This document shows, in pieces, positions 15,330 to 24,833 of a stretch of DNA of 64,000 nt; position 1 is the stretch's first letter; each line of letters begins with the position of its first letter. A model generated the notes under the pieces. It saw nothing but the letters and a program-made list of their open reading frames with translations. It did not search any database and was not told the DNA's origin. The stretch is from Candidatus Pelagibacter sp. HIMB1321 (lineage in GTDB: Bacteria > Pseudomonadota > Alphaproteobacteria > Pelagibacterales > Pelagibacteraceae): the NCBI RefSeq assembly GCF_900177485.1, contig NZ_LT840186.1:186001-250000 (forward strand), written 5' to 3'. The position numbers and the translations under genes were made by a program.

Positions 15330-16729
15330 CTTTTATTTTCTTCAGCTGGCTGATCGGTTTCTGTATTTTTTTCAGCACTTGCAATTTGATCTAAATCAAC
15401 AGGGACATTCATCTCTTCTAATTTTTCCTCTAAACTTGATTTAAATTCATCATAAGATCTAGTTGGATTAGCAATAGGTTCCGTTTGTGGATTTAATTCC
15501 ATACCTACGGGTGTAATACTTTCTGGCATTGGAGTAAATTGGCTGTCTGGGTTTTCTTGTACTTCTGCTCTTACTTTCATTCTATAAACTCCAAAAATTC
15601 CAATTATAGAATGAAAAAATGCTAAGAATATCCAAAAACCATTTACGCCAACTATATTCATAAATATTGAACACATAAACGGTCCACTCATTGCTCCTAA
15701 ACCAAATGCAATTTGTAAACCTGCACCTGCTACAACAAATTTTTCTTTTGGAATATAATCATTAGTGTAAGCAAGAATGATTGCAAACATTGGTAAACTT
15801 AAAAATGAAAATAAAACTACACAAACATAAAACCATGTTTTAGGAGTTGCCAAACCTTCTGGTAAATACATTTGTCTTGATGCAAAGATTGCACAGATTG
15901 CAAAAAATGCTGCACCAAATGTTGAATAGATAATTACTCTTCTTCGATCAAAAATATCTGAAAGTTTTCCAATAGGCCATTGTGATATGGCACCCGATAC
16001 TGCGAGTAAAAATGTTACAATTGAAATTTCTAAAATCGTAAAGTTCATAGAAGCTGCATACACAGCTAATAATGAAAATAATGCTGATTGAACTGCACCA
16101 TAAGTTAATGCAGATACCATTCCAAGAGGAGAAGTTTGATATAATTCTTTCAAACTCATTCCTTGGATCTTTTTAAATGTTGGTGCTTTCCTTTTTGTCA
16201 TTAAAATAGGAATAAGCGCTACAGACATTAACAAAGAGATTAAAATAAAAGGTTCAAAGTTTTCAGGGGCACTAAAGTTTAAGAAAAACATTCCAAGACC
16301 CATTGATCCATAAAGGATCACCATGTAGATAGATAAAACGCTTCCTCTATTTTTATTTGAAGATCTGTCGTTTAACCAACTTTCTGCAATGGTATAAATA
16401 GAGGCCATACTAATTCCAGTGATTACTCTTAGCAAAAACCAAGTAAAAGGATTTACAAACAAAGAGTGAGCTAAAATTGCTACAGAAGCTGCTGATGCAA
16501 AAGCTGCAAAGGCTCTAATATGACCAACTCTTCCAATTATATTGGTAATGAATTTTGCTCCTAAAAAATAACCTACAAAATAACCTGACATCATAAATCC
16601 AGTTGCAGCTAAACTGAATTTTTCCTGTACTGCTCTAACTCCTAATAAAGATCCTTGGAACCCATAGGCAAGCATAATGCATGACATACCTAAAAATAAC
16701 GCCCAAGAATTTTTTAAAATTTTATTCAT
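15326..16729 (-). CDS. MFS transporter
   Basis: Membrane protein of 467 residues with about twelve hydrophobic helices over residues 8-395 and a hydrophilic, Pro/Glu-rich tail of some 70 residues. The first half has the major facilitator signature GRVGHIRAFA between helices 2 and 3 and RVITGISMASIYTIAESWL in helices 4-5, which resembles the YcaD-like subgroup. The second half repeats a related loop, GKLSDIFDRRRVI. It is a proton-coupled secondary transporter of unknown substrate in the inner membrane. It is the last gene of the long minus-strand run, 59 bases after the EamA permease. The extended acidic C-terminal tail is uncommon for bacterial MFS proteins. Confidence 0.9.
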   Translation of the reverse strand: MNKILKNSWALFLGMSCIMLAYGFQGSLLGVRAVQEKFSLAATGFMMSGYFVGYFLGAKFITNIIGRVGHIRAFAAFASAASVAILAHSLFVNPFTWFLLRVITGISMASIYTIAESWLNDRSSNKNRGSVLSIYMVILYGSMGLGMFFLNFSAPENFEPFILISLLMSVALIPILMTKRKAPTFKKIQGMSLKELYQTSPLGMVSALTYGAVQSALFSLLAVYAASMNFTILEISIVTFLLAVSGAISQWPIGKLSDIFDRRRVIIYSTFGAAFFAICAIFASRQMYLPEGLATPKTWFYVCVVLFSFLSLPMFAIILAYTNDYIPKEKFVVAGAGLQIAFGLGAMSGPFMCSIFMNIVGVNGFWIFLAFFHSIIGIFGVYRMKVRAEVQENPDSQFTPMPESITPVGMELNPQTEPIANPTRSYDEFKSSLEEKLEEMNVPVDLDQIASAEKNTETDQPAEENKS

Positions 16730-16788
16730 ACTTTGCCGCCTATTTATTTGCAGTTATTATTAAATCAAGTCTTTTGTGTGACAAGAAT

Positions 16789-17649
16789 TTAAGCTTTTCG
16801 AAGCTTGAGGAATGAGTGGATGGCAATGGTGATGATGATTACCATTCCACCTTGAATTGTCTCTAGACTAGGCTGTTCTTTAATCACCATCCATACCCAA
16901 AATGGTCCAATAATGGTCTCAAGCAAAAAGAACAAATTAACTTCCTCTGCAGGGATAAATCTTGGCGCAATAGTTACCAATACAAATGGCACTGCTACAC
17001 ACATCAAACACATTAATGGAACGATCCATAAATCTCTTCCAACTAAAGCGTAAGTTTCTATGAAAAACATAGCAAATACAGCAACAATTAACTTTCCAAC
17101 TACTGCAGAAGGTACCAGGTTTTTTGTCTTAGCAGATCTAATGGTTACAGCTCCAACAGCAAGACCAAGTGCTGTGATAAGCCCTAAAATATCTCCATAA
17201 ATATTTCCAAGTTGTAACGAGTCGTAGAAAATATAAACAGCCGCAAAAAAAGTAATCGCAATTGCAATCCAGGTTTTACTATCAGGATGTTCTTTCAAAA
17301 ATAAAGCCCCTAAAACAGCGGAGAGCATAGGAGCCATTGCAATCATGACTAATGTGTTTGCAACATTAGTATTTTGAATAGAGACAACAAATGCAATATT
17401 GGTGATTGAGAAGGTGACAATATAAATTATCCCGTGATATCCACTTGAAAATAAGATTTTAAAAAAATTAGATTTATAAATTAACAACATTCCTAAGAAA
17501 ACAGTGAAGAAAGGAATTGCACCTCTATAAAAAACTAAACTCCATGTTTCTACACTTGAAAGTCTTATAAACAAACTATCTGGCGTAATGAACATTACCG
17601 CCACAAAAGCCATTAACGATCCTTTTTGTTGGTCTGATAAATTGTTCAT
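16789..17649 (-). CDS. EamA-family (DMT) permease
   Basis: Inner-membrane protein of 286 residues with ten predicted helices arranged as two five-helix EamA repeats. The sequence around NTNVANTLVMIAMAPMLSAV, ending in FLKEHPD, is the typical end of the first repeat. RFIPAEEVNLFFLLETIIGPFWVWMVIKEQPS is its counterpart in the second. Drug/metabolite transporters of this type move amino acids, nucleotides or other small metabolites; the substrate cannot be told. Its start overlaps the gshB stop by four bases, so it is co-transcribed with glutathione synthesis. A role in exporting thiols or related compounds is possible but unsupported beyond position. Confidence 0.9.
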   Translation of the reverse strand: MNNLSDQQKGSLMAFVAVMFITPDSLFIRLSSVETWSLVFYRGAIPFFTVFLGMLLIYKSNFFKILFSSGYHGIIYIVTFSITNIAFVVSIQNTNVANTLVMIAMAPMLSAVLGALFLKEHPDSKTWIAIAITFFAAVYIFYDSLQLGNIYGDILGLITALGLAVGAVTIRSAKTKNLVPSAVVGKLIVAVFAMFFIETYALVGRDLWIVPLMCLMCVAVPFVLVTIAPRFIPAEEVNLFFLLETIIGPFWVWMVIKEQPSLETIQGGMVIIITIAIHSFLKLRKA

Positions 17650-18569
17650 GCTTTAAGTTCTTTCCAAAATAATTTTGCTAAATTAATTCCTGATAAATCA
17701 TAAAATGATTTTAAGCCTGTAGGGGAAGTTACATTGATATCCCCATTTAATTTTTGATCAATAAAGTCAATTCCTGCAAAGAAAATATTTTCTTTTTTAA
17801 GATCTTTTGAAATTAATTTTGAAATTTTTAATTCTGATTTTGTAAGTTTGATGTTGATAGGGACTGCACCTTTACTCATGTTACTTAAGAAGGATCCTTT
17901 TTTAGGAACTCTTGAAATTGCACCCACTACTTTACCGTTAATAATAAAAACTCGTTTATCACCTTTACTAATTTTAGGTAAAAACTTCTGACACATGATG
18001 TGATCATGTTTTTTGATAAATTTATTTATGGTTTTTGAATTATAACTATTCATTAATAGAATATCATTTCCGCTGTAGCTATGAATTGGTTTTACAATTA
18101 CTTTTTTATTTTTTTTAAAAAAAGATTTAATCTCATCTAGATTTTGAGAAAAAATAGTAGCAGGCATAAATTTTTGATACTTTGCTGAATATAATTTCTC
18201 AGATACATTTCGAATTGAGGTTGGATCATTTATGATTTTAACTTTATGTTTAATTTGATCTAAAATGTATGTGGTTGATATATATTCAAGATTAAAAGGT
18301 GGGTCTTGTCTTATTAAAATGAACTTACAAAGTTCTAAATTTAGTTTTTGTTTTTTTAGAATTTTAAAGAATTTTTTATTGTTATAATCGAATTTTATAA
18401 AGAAACCTTCTGCGGCAACTTTTGAATTGATGATCGATAAGTTTTTTGGATCATAATAAAAAATCTTATATTTTGATTGAATTTCATTCGCTAAAAATAC
18501 ACTGGTATCACTTTTAGGATTAAGTTTTGATGGGTGGTTGCCTTGAACCGCAATGATTTTATTGGTCAT
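17646..18569 (-). CDS. gshB: Glutathione synthetase
   Basis: ATP-grasp enzyme of 307 residues that joins gamma-glutamylcysteine and glycine to make glutathione. The N-terminal domain includes FILIRQDPPFNLEYIS, and the ATP-grasp part has VIVKPIHSYSGNDIL, GDKRVFIINGKVVGAISRVP, FFAGIDFID and NVTSPTGL, which provide ATP, metal and substrate ligands. It lies directly after gshA with an 11-base overlap, forming the two-step pathway in order. The loop usually reading KPLDGHGG is KPIHSYSGND here, so the sequence is divergent around the ATP-binding glycines, but the overall match is good. It is followed by an EamA permease with a four-base overlap. Confidence 0.92.
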   Translation of the reverse strand: MTNKIIAVQGNHPSKLNPKSDTSVFLANEIQSKYKIFYYDPKNLSIINSKVAAEGFFIKFDYNNKKFFKILKKQKLNLELCKFILIRQDPPFNLEYISTTYILDQIKHKVKIINDPTSIRNVSEKLYSAKYQKFMPATIFSQNLDEIKSFFKKNKKVIVKPIHSYSGNDILLMNSYNSKTINKFIKKHDHIMCQKFLPKISKGDKRVFIINGKVVGAISRVPKKGSFLSNMSKGAVPINIKLTKSELKISKLISKDLKKENIFFAGIDFIDQKLNGDINVTSPTGLKSFYDLSGINLAKLFWKELKA

Positions 18570-19854
18570 ATAGAGTTTCTAAATTTTCATCTTTTGAAAA
18601 TTTATTAATCATATGATCCGCATTAGTCATTTTGTTTTCAACAATTTTATTTAAGTGATTTAAAAAGATTGTTTCATTTTTACCATGCTTATTAAGGAAA
18701 TCTCTGTTTTCTAAACCTTTGTTTGATAATTCTAAAAGTGTTTTAGACCAGTGCAGCAAATCTTTCCCCATCAACTGCGTGTTAAATCCTTTTTTAGGTA
18801 CCTCTAAATAAGCATTAATGATTTTATCTTTGTCCCAGTTTTTAATTAGATCGTAAGTTTCATCAATATTTCCATAAATCATTCCAACATTAAAAGCAGG
18901 ACCCGAACATAGACAATCCCAACCACAGGCATCCATGGATCTAAGCTCAATATATTTCTTTAATCTGTTCTCAGTAAAAATAGTACTTAGGTGGGTAGTT
19001 AAATCCTTTTCGGTTGGTAGACGATTTCCTATTTCATCAATTTTACCATCCATAAAATCTTTAAAGGTATATTTTTTTCCTGAAATATATTTACCTTCAT
19101 GGTCAATAAATAAAATATTAAAATTAATTGCAAACTCTGCATATTTATCAAAATCAAAGTTATCAAAAAATATAGCAGGCAATCCACCTCTTGAGGTGCT
19201 TTGCCAAACTTTAGATCTATAAGATAAGTAACCACTCTTTTTTTTTTCAACGATCGATGAATTTGCAAATAATGCTATTGAAATTGGAACAATGGAATTT
19301 ACAACTTTAAATTTCTTTATAAAATCTTCTTCTGAGTTATAATCAACGTTTAATTGAGTACCACAAGTACGATACATCATATCTAAACTATGTTCACCAC
19401 CAAGTGGCATATCTTCAGTCATTAATTTATATCTTTGTTTTGGATTATTTGGGATCTCTTGAATTTTTGAAATAGGATCAAAGCCTGCACTTACTATTTT
19501 AATTCCTAATTTTTTAGTAACTTGTCTTAGTTCAAATAAGTAATCTTGAGACTCAGCACATGCCTCATGAATATGATTTAAAATATCACCAGATAATTCA
19601 ATTTGGTTGCCAGGCTCTAAAGTAATATTTTTTCCACCATTATTTAATGCAATAATATTTTCATTTTCATAAACTGGTTTCCAGCCAAACTCTGCAAGAG
19701 CAGAAAACATTTGTTTAATTTTTGAATAATCTACTCTGGTATTATCACTTACATTAAAAAGAAATTTTTCATGCTCAATTCCAATTTTAAAATTCTTAGG
19801 ATCTTTTATCCCAGATTTAAAATAATCGATGACATGTTCTTTTGAGGTGATCAT
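18559..19854 (-). CDS. gshA: Glutamate-cysteine ligase (plant/alphaproteobacterial type)
   Basis: Enzyme of 431 residues that makes gamma-glutamylcysteine, the first step of glutathione synthesis. It belongs to the GCS2-like class of plants and Alphaproteobacteria: KIGIEHEKFLF near the start (a catalytic Glu), ITLEPGNQIELSGD (ATP and metal ligands), MMYRTCGTQLNVDY and RSKVWQSTSRGGLP. IELRSMDACGWDCLCSGPAF lies in the C-terminal half. It precedes gshB with an 11-base overlap and follows the HD-domain gene by 22 bases. Two Cys in the CGWDCLC segment could take part in redox control, as in plant enzymes, but that is speculation. Confidence 0.94.
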   Translation of the reverse strand: MITSKEHVIDYFKSGIKDPKNFKIGIEHEKFLFNVSDNTRVDYSKIKQMFSALAEFGWKPVYENENIIALNNGGKNITLEPGNQIELSGDILNHIHEACAESQDYLFELRQVTKKLGIKIVSAGFDPISKIQEIPNNPKQRYKLMTEDMPLGGEHSLDMMYRTCGTQLNVDYNSEEDFIKKFKVVNSIVPISIALFANSSIVEKKKSGYLSYRSKVWQSTSRGGLPAIFFDNFDFDKYAEFAINFNILFIDHEGKYISGKKYTFKDFMDGKIDEIGNRLPTEKDLTTHLSTIFTENRLKKYIELRSMDACGWDCLCSGPAFNVGMIYGNIDETYDLIKNWDKDKIINAYLEVPKKGFNTQLMGKDLLHWSKTLLELSNKGLENRDFLNKHGKNETIFLNHLNKIVENKMTNADHMINKFSKDENLETLYDQ

Positions 19855-19876
19855 TTGTTAAATTATATTTCTTTTT

Positions 19877-20437
19877 TTATTTAATTAAAGAATAAGGTTT
19901 CCTTGCAAAAATTTTCTTAACTATTGGTGCAAAGAATTCTAAGGGTTTACTCTCATAATCTGGATCAAATGAAGCTTGATCCCATTTTTCACAAAAATTA
20001 ACAGCATCTTGATAGTATTTATGATCTTTGTATTTATCTCTTTGATTTTGGTTTTTACCTAAATGGTGGGCATAGTAATACATTTGAAACTCACCATGTT
20101 TTTCAATAATCCAGTGGGTTTTTTCACTAACATACGGTTTTAAAACTGAAGCTGCGTATTCAGAGTGATTTAAAGGTGCAAGTTCATCACCAATATCATG
20201 TAATAATGCTGCAACAATCATTTCTTCATCCGCACCATCATTAAGAGCTCTTGTTGCTGATTGTAATGAGTGCTCTAGTCTTGTTATTTTGTATCCCTCT
20301 AATGTTGAGGTTAATCCTTTCATGAAATTTAAAATACGATCAGCAGTGCCATCTATGTACTCCTGTTCATATTTATCTAATAAAAGATACTCATCCTTAG
20401 TCCCATCTTTCATCTGAGTGAAATTGACTGTTTTCAT
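19877..20437 (-). CDS. HD-domain protein (PhnZ/MIOX-like subgroup)
   Basis: Cytoplasmic protein of 186 residues. The metal site is evident: LEHSLQSATRA supplies the first His, AALLHDIGDELAPLNHSEYAA the HD doublet and a further His, IIEKHGEFQ another His and Glu, and EKWDQASFD the last Asp. The arrangement, with an extra His after HD and the GEFQ segment, resembles the oxygenase-like HD proteins such as PhnZ and myo-inositol oxygenase, which use a di-iron site, more than simple phosphohydrolases. Genome annotations usually call such proteins HD phosphohydrolases. The gene overlaps purF by one base and is followed by gshA. Its substrate is unknown. Confidence 0.85.
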   Translation of the reverse strand: MKTVNFTQMKDGTKDEYLLLDKYEQEYIDGTADRILNFMKGLTSTLEGYKITRLEHSLQSATRALNDGADEEMIVAALLHDIGDELAPLNHSEYAASVLKPYVSEKTHWIIEKHGEFQMYYYAHHLGKNQNQRDKYKDHKYYQDAVNFCEKWDQASFDPDYESKPLEFFAPIVKKIFARKPYSLIK

Positions 20438-21918
20438 TAATTATTTGAGGCAGTATTTAATAAAGATAATTGTGTAATTTTATTGTCACCCAATTCATCA
20501 ATAGGTTTTACTGGATATTCGCCTGTAAAATAATGATCCGTTAATTGAGGGTAATTTTCATTTCTTTTATCAAAGCCGATTGCTCTATACATTCCATCAA
20601 TTGATAAAAATTTTAAAGATTTTGCTCCAATATATTCACAAATTTCATCATTTGATTTATTTGCTGCTAATAATTCTTTTCTAGTTGGAGTGTCAACGCC
20701 GTAAAAATCGGGATATCTAATTTCAGGACAAGCTATTTTAACATGCACCTCTTTTGCTCCTGCATCATAAAGCATTTTAACAATTTTATAAGATGTAGTT
20801 CCTCGAACTAACGAGTCGTCAATTAATATAATTCTTTTATCTTTAATAGTTGTTTGGTTAGCATTGAGTTTTAGTTTTACCCCTAAACTTCTAATTTGCT
20901 GACTAGGTTCAATAAAAGTTCTTCCAACATAATGATTTCTAATCAAACCATGCTCATAATTTTTACCTAAGTGCTGAGCAAAACCAAGAGCTGCTGCATT
21001 ACCACTATCTGGAACGGGCACAATGATATCTGCTTCAATATCATTTTCTTTTGCAAGTTCTTTACCTAAATTTTTTCTATGCTCGTAAGCAGTTTTTCCA
21101 TTTAAGATGCTGTCTGGTCTTGCAAAATAAATATATTCAAAAACACACGGTCTAACTTTTTTAGGAGGGAAGGGCTTAATGCTCTCAAGCTTATCATTCT
21201 CAATTAAAACAATTTCTCCATTTTCAACTTCTCTTACAAACTTTGCACCAATAATATCTAATGCACAAGTTTCAGAGGCTAACACATAACTGTTTTTTAA
21301 TTTTCCAATGACAAGTGGTCTAATTCCATAGGGGTCTCTTACTCCAATTAATGATTTTTGAGTTAGCATTACTAATGCATACCCACCTTGAATTTGGAAA
21401 ATAGCATCAACTACTTTATCAATTGTTTTTGCTCTTTTGGATTTTGCAATCAACTGAACAATTGTTTCAGTATCTGAAGTTGTGTAAAAAATCGCACCAT
21501 CTTCAACTAACTTATTTCTCAAATGAATTGAGTTTGTTAAATTTCCATTGTGAGCAACACCAATTCCACCTGCATTAGTATCCGCAAAAAAAGGCTGAAT
21601 ATTTCTTAAAGTATTGCTACCAGTAGTGCTATATCGGTTATGGCCAATTGCATAATTACCTTTTAATCTTTTTAATACCTTTTCTTTATTGAAATTATCA
21701 CCAACTAACCCAAATCGTTTTTCAGAGTAATATTGTTCACCGTCAAAAGTAACAATTCCACAACCTTCCTGACCTCTGTGTTGTAGAGCGTGAAGGCCTA
21801 GAGCTGTTAAAGCTGAAGCATCTTCAATATTGCTGATGCCGAATACACCACACTCTTCTTTTAGTTTTGGATTAAATGTCTTCAATTTTTTCTTTAGAAT
21901 CTTGGTATGTTTTTTCAT
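20437..21918 (-). CDS. purF: Amidophosphoribosyltransferase
   Basis: First committed enzyme of purine synthesis, 493 residues: it transfers the amide nitrogen of glutamine to PRPP. A 22-residue propeptide precedes Cys23 in EECGVFGI, the glutaminase nucleophile once processed. The glutaminase domain has HRGQEGCGI, GHNRYSTTG and GVAHNGNLTN. The phosphoribosyltransferase domain has RIILIDDSLVRGTTS, the PRPP loop. In Fe-S-containing relatives a Cys-x-x-Cys precedes the C-terminal FTG-YP motif; here it reads TDHYFTGEYP, so a Fe-S cluster is unlikely. The start overlaps cvpA by 47 bases, a typical cvpA-purF pairing but a long overlap. No other ATG lies before Cys23. Confidence 0.96.
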   Translation of the reverse strand: MKKHTKILKKKLKTFNPKLKEECGVFGISNIEDASALTALGLHALQHRGQEGCGIVTFDGEQYYSEKRFGLVGDNFNKEKVLKRLKGNYAIGHNRYSTTGSNTLRNIQPFFADTNAGGIGVAHNGNLTNSIHLRNKLVEDGAIFYTTSDTETIVQLIAKSKRAKTIDKVVDAIFQIQGGYALVMLTQKSLIGVRDPYGIRPLVIGKLKNSYVLASETCALDIIGAKFVREVENGEIVLIENDKLESIKPFPPKKVRPCVFEYIYFARPDSILNGKTAYEHRKNLGKELAKENDIEADIIVPVPDSGNAAALGFAQHLGKNYEHGLIRNHYVGRTFIEPSQQIRSLGVKLKLNANQTTIKDKRIILIDDSLVRGTTSYKIVKMLYDAGAKEVHVKIACPEIRYPDFYGVDTPTRKELLAANKSNDEICEYIGAKSLKFLSIDGMYRAIGFDKRNENYPQLTDHYFTGEYPVKPIDELGDNKITQLSLLNTASNN

Positions 21919-22417
21919 CCGGGAATTCTTTCAAAAGATAATTACTACCTTTCTCTATGTATGGAAAGACATAAGATTTATCCACATCTATTGGCCATTT
22001 ATCGTAATTATACACAATGTGGACGCTAGAGAATATACTCACTGAAATTATATAAGCTTTAACAAACCCAAAAAAGAATCCAAACGTAGTATCTAAACTT
22101 CCAATACCGGTATACTTAATTGCTTTGCTAATCGCCTTGTTAACCATCAACACTAAAAAAATTACTATCACAAATATTCCAATACCAAGTCCAATATCTA
22201 AAACGTATTCATTATCAATAATGTCTTCTAAATAGGGTTTAACTCGTGGGAAAATGATTAATGTTATAATGTAGGCCAAAAGCCATTTTGCCATTGATAG
22301 AATACTTAGAACAAAACCTTTTCTATATCCACCGAATATAGAAAAAATTGTTATTACTAAATAGACAATATCGATACTTGAGGCTGTGCTAAAAAAATCT
22401 TTAACAGTGTCTAGCAT
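21872..22417 (-). CDS. cvpA: CvpA family membrane protein
   Basis: Inner-membrane protein of 181 residues with four hydrophobic helices at about 15-35, 40-62, 75-95 and 110-135. The family signature GGYRKGFVLSILSMAKWLLAYI is at the end of helix 1 and start of helix 2. CvpA is associated with colicin V production in Escherichia coli, and elsewhere with envelope stress resistance; its mechanism is unknown. It is encoded immediately upstream of purF, as in many proteobacteria, and follows the MMPL exporter gene by three bases. The C-terminal 45 residues are hydrophilic and are encoded in DNA that also carries the purF propeptide. Confidence 0.92.
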   Translation of the reverse strand: MLDTVKDFFSTASSIDIVYLVITIFSIFGGYRKGFVLSILSMAKWLLAYIITLIIFPRVKPYLEDIIDNEYVLDIGLGIGIFVIVIFLVLMVNKAISKAIKYTGIGSLDTTFGFFFGFVKAYIISVSIFSSVHIVYNYDKWPIDVDKSYVFPYIEKGSNYLLKEFPDEKTYQDSKEKIEDI

Positions 22418-22420
22418 GAA

Positions 22421-24814
22421 TTATTTTCCAAATGGCTTAAAGACTAAAATCAAAGATGGAAGAAGAGTTAAGACAGAAATCATTGCAAGCAACATTGCAA
22501 GTCCAGTAAACACTCCAAAGTAAATTGTTGGAATAAATTTAGATAAAACTAAAATTGAAAAACCAAACACAATTGTAATTGATGTATTTAATATTGCTGC
22601 TCCAACAGTAGAATGACATGTTGCTAGAGTTTCTTTGTAATCTTTTATTTTATTAAACTCCTCTTTAAATCTGTAAATATAGTGAATGCTATTATCCACC
22701 GCTATACCAATTGTAATTGCTGCAATGGTTATGGTCATCATATCAAGCGGAATACCTAAAAGACCAATAATTCCCAAAATAAAGAAAGCAGCAATGAAAT
22801 TTGGTACAACTCCAATTAAAGATAATTTTATATTTCTAAATAAGATTAAGAACATTGCAAATATTCCAATCATTACCAATCCCAATGTTAAAATTTGTGA
22901 TTTAAATAAACTTTGTAAAAGATTATTAAATAAAATTAAGACACCAGCTAATTTGTATTGGTTTTTTTCTATTCCTAGTTCATTTTCAAGATCATAATTA
23001 ATCTTATTGATTAAATCATTTCTTCTTAAATTTTCTTGAGAGTCTATTATTCTTAAACTTATTCGAGCTTCATTATCTTTAATTGAAATATAAGGATCAA
23101 TAATCTCTGTTTTAATACTATCTGGAATTTTTGAGTAAAGCACACCCATTTCTAAGGTCCCAAGCGGCTTGTTGTTATTCAATTGAGTTGCAACATCTAT
23201 GATAGAGGAAAAAGAAAGTACTTTTCCTATTTGAGGTAAATTATCTAAGTAATTGTGCACATTTGCGATTGTATCTATCTTATCTTTTGTGAACCAATAT
23301 TTTTCATCATCTTGTTCATTTTCATCTCCCCAGTCATCAAAATCATCATCTTCATCTGTTTTCTCTTTAGCTTGTTTAGCCTCAGGGAATTTTAGAATAA
23401 CTTCGAGTGGAGTAGTTCCTCCAAGCTCTTCATCTATAAGTTTCATGCCCTTATAGATTTCAGTATTTTTACTAAAATAATTAATAAAACTGTTTTCAAC
23501 TTCTAATTTTGAAATTCCAAAAACACTTAGACCAATAACAACAATTGTAACTATAAATATCGGTGTTTGATAACTTAAGGAAAGTTTACCAAAAAATTTT
23601 GTAATTTTTGAACCCTCATCTTCTTTAACTGAAATATTTTTAGTTGGGGCAAAACTTAAAAGAGTGGGGAGTAGTGTAAAAGTGATTATAAATGATGTAA
23701 TTAGTCCAAATGTCATCATCCAACCAAAATCAATAATAGGTTTAATTTCACTAAAGATTAAAGACAAAAACGCAATTACAGTTGTTAGAACTGTATAGAG
23801 TATTGGCCAAAACATCTTACCAGTAGTAAGTGTTAAAATCTCTAAGCTAGATTTATCTGGATTAGATTTTCTAAGCTGTAAAAATCTTGTGCTCATATGG
23901 ATATTCATTGCCATTGTTAAAATCAACATAAGGGCAATAAAGTTTGATGATATAACAGTTACTTTCCAACCAAGTAACCCAAGAAGACCCATCATTATAA
24001 TTACTGAGAAAAAACAACTGCTAATTGGAACGATGATCCAGATTAATTTTCTAAATACAAACCAAAGTGTTGCTATGATAAATAATAAAACTCCTAATCC
24101 AAATACAACAATATCACTTTTAATAAATGTCATCATGTCATCCGCAATCATTGGAATTCCACCTAAATATATTTTTCCAATATCTTGGTAACTCTTTATG
24201 ACATCTCTTATTTCTAAAATGTTTTCATGATTTTGTTTCTTGATTTGATCACGGTATTGTTCAATTTCATCTTGTGATCTATTTTCTATATCTTCTAGTG
24301 GGGGAGTTTTTTTTATATTAACTATTATTCCACTTGTTTTACCATTTTCACTAATGACAAAATTTCTAAAAACTGGACTATCTAAAATTTCTTTAAATCC
24401 TCTTTGTTTATCAACATCTTCATCTTTTAAAGTTTTAAACCCTTCTAGTCTTTCTTGAAGTGGGGCATCAGAATTATTTAATAAAGGGATATCTAATAAT
24501 GTTATTACACTATGAACCCAGTCTAAACTTTGGATTTTATATTTTAAACTTAATAAATTATTTATTGAGGTATCAGTGACCATCCCTTCATTAGGAGTGT
24601 AGGTAAGGACTAAAAATTCCTTTGAGCCATATCGATCAGTGATTTCTCTTAGATATTCAAGATCAGGATCCCCTTCGATTAATAATGTCTCTGAGGATGC
24701 ATCTAGTCTAAAATCTTTTGAGTAATATCCAAAGCTTAATAATGTGATTAATAAAATCACAAAAATAGATTTTGGATTTTTTAAAATTGTATTTTCATAC
24801 AAGTTTACAAACAT
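22421..24814 (-). CDS. MMPL/RND-family exporter
   Basis: Large membrane protein of 797 residues from the preferred start. It has two repeats, each with one helix, a large periplasmic domain and a five-helix bundle. Features are VFGLGVLLFIIATLWFVFRKL with the sterol-sensing-like second bundle, ALMLILTMAMNIHM, and in the second repeat TITIAAITIGIAVDNSIHYIYRFKEEF, an Asp-bearing proton-relay helix. Such proteins move lipids, hopanoids or drugs using the proton gradient. I place the start at the ATG ending at 24814, 19 bases after the dnaB stop. A longer frame from 24883 would overlap dnaB by 50 bases and adds a non-membrane Lys-rich piece. An acidic insert (about EDDDFDDWGDENEQDDE) sits in the second periplasmic domain. 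Confidence 0.92.
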   Translation of the reverse strand: MFVNLYENTILKNPKSIFVILLITLLSFGYYSKDFRLDASSETLLIEGDPDLEYLREITDRYGSKEFLVLTYTPNEGMVTDTSINNLLSLKYKIQSLDWVHSVITLLDIPLLNNSDAPLQERLEGFKTLKDEDVDKQRGFKEILDSPVFRNFVISENGKTSGIIVNIKKTPPLEDIENRSQDEIEQYRDQIKKQNHENILEIRDVIKSYQDIGKIYLGGIPMIADDMMTFIKSDIVVFGLGVLLFIIATLWFVFRKLIWIIVPISSCFFSVIIMMGLLGLLGWKVTVISSNFIALMLILTMAMNIHMSTRFLQLRKSNPDKSSLEILTLTTGKMFWPILYTVLTTVIAFLSLIFSEIKPIIDFGWMMTFGLITSFIITFTLLPTLLSFAPTKNISVKEDEGSKITKFFGKLSLSYQTPIFIVTIVVIGLSVFGISKLEVENSFINYFSKNTEIYKGMKLIDEELGGTTPLEVILKFPEAKQAKEKTDEDDDFDDWGDENEQDDEKYWFTKDKIDTIANVHNYLDNLPQIGKVLSFSSIIDVATQLNNNKPLGTLEMGVLYSKIPDSIKTEIIDPYISIKDNEARISLRIIDSQENLRRNDLINKINYDLENELGIEKNQYKLAGVLILFNNLLQSLFKSQILTLGLVMIGIFAMFLILFRNIKLSLIGVVPNFIAAFFILGIIGLLGIPLDMMTITIAAITIGIAVDNSIHYIYRFKEEFNKIKDYKETLATCHSTVGAAILNTSITIVFGFSILVLSKFIPTIYFGVFTGLAMLLAMISVLTLLPSLILVFKPFGK

Positions 24815-24833
24815 AGTTGTTTTATATTGGAAT

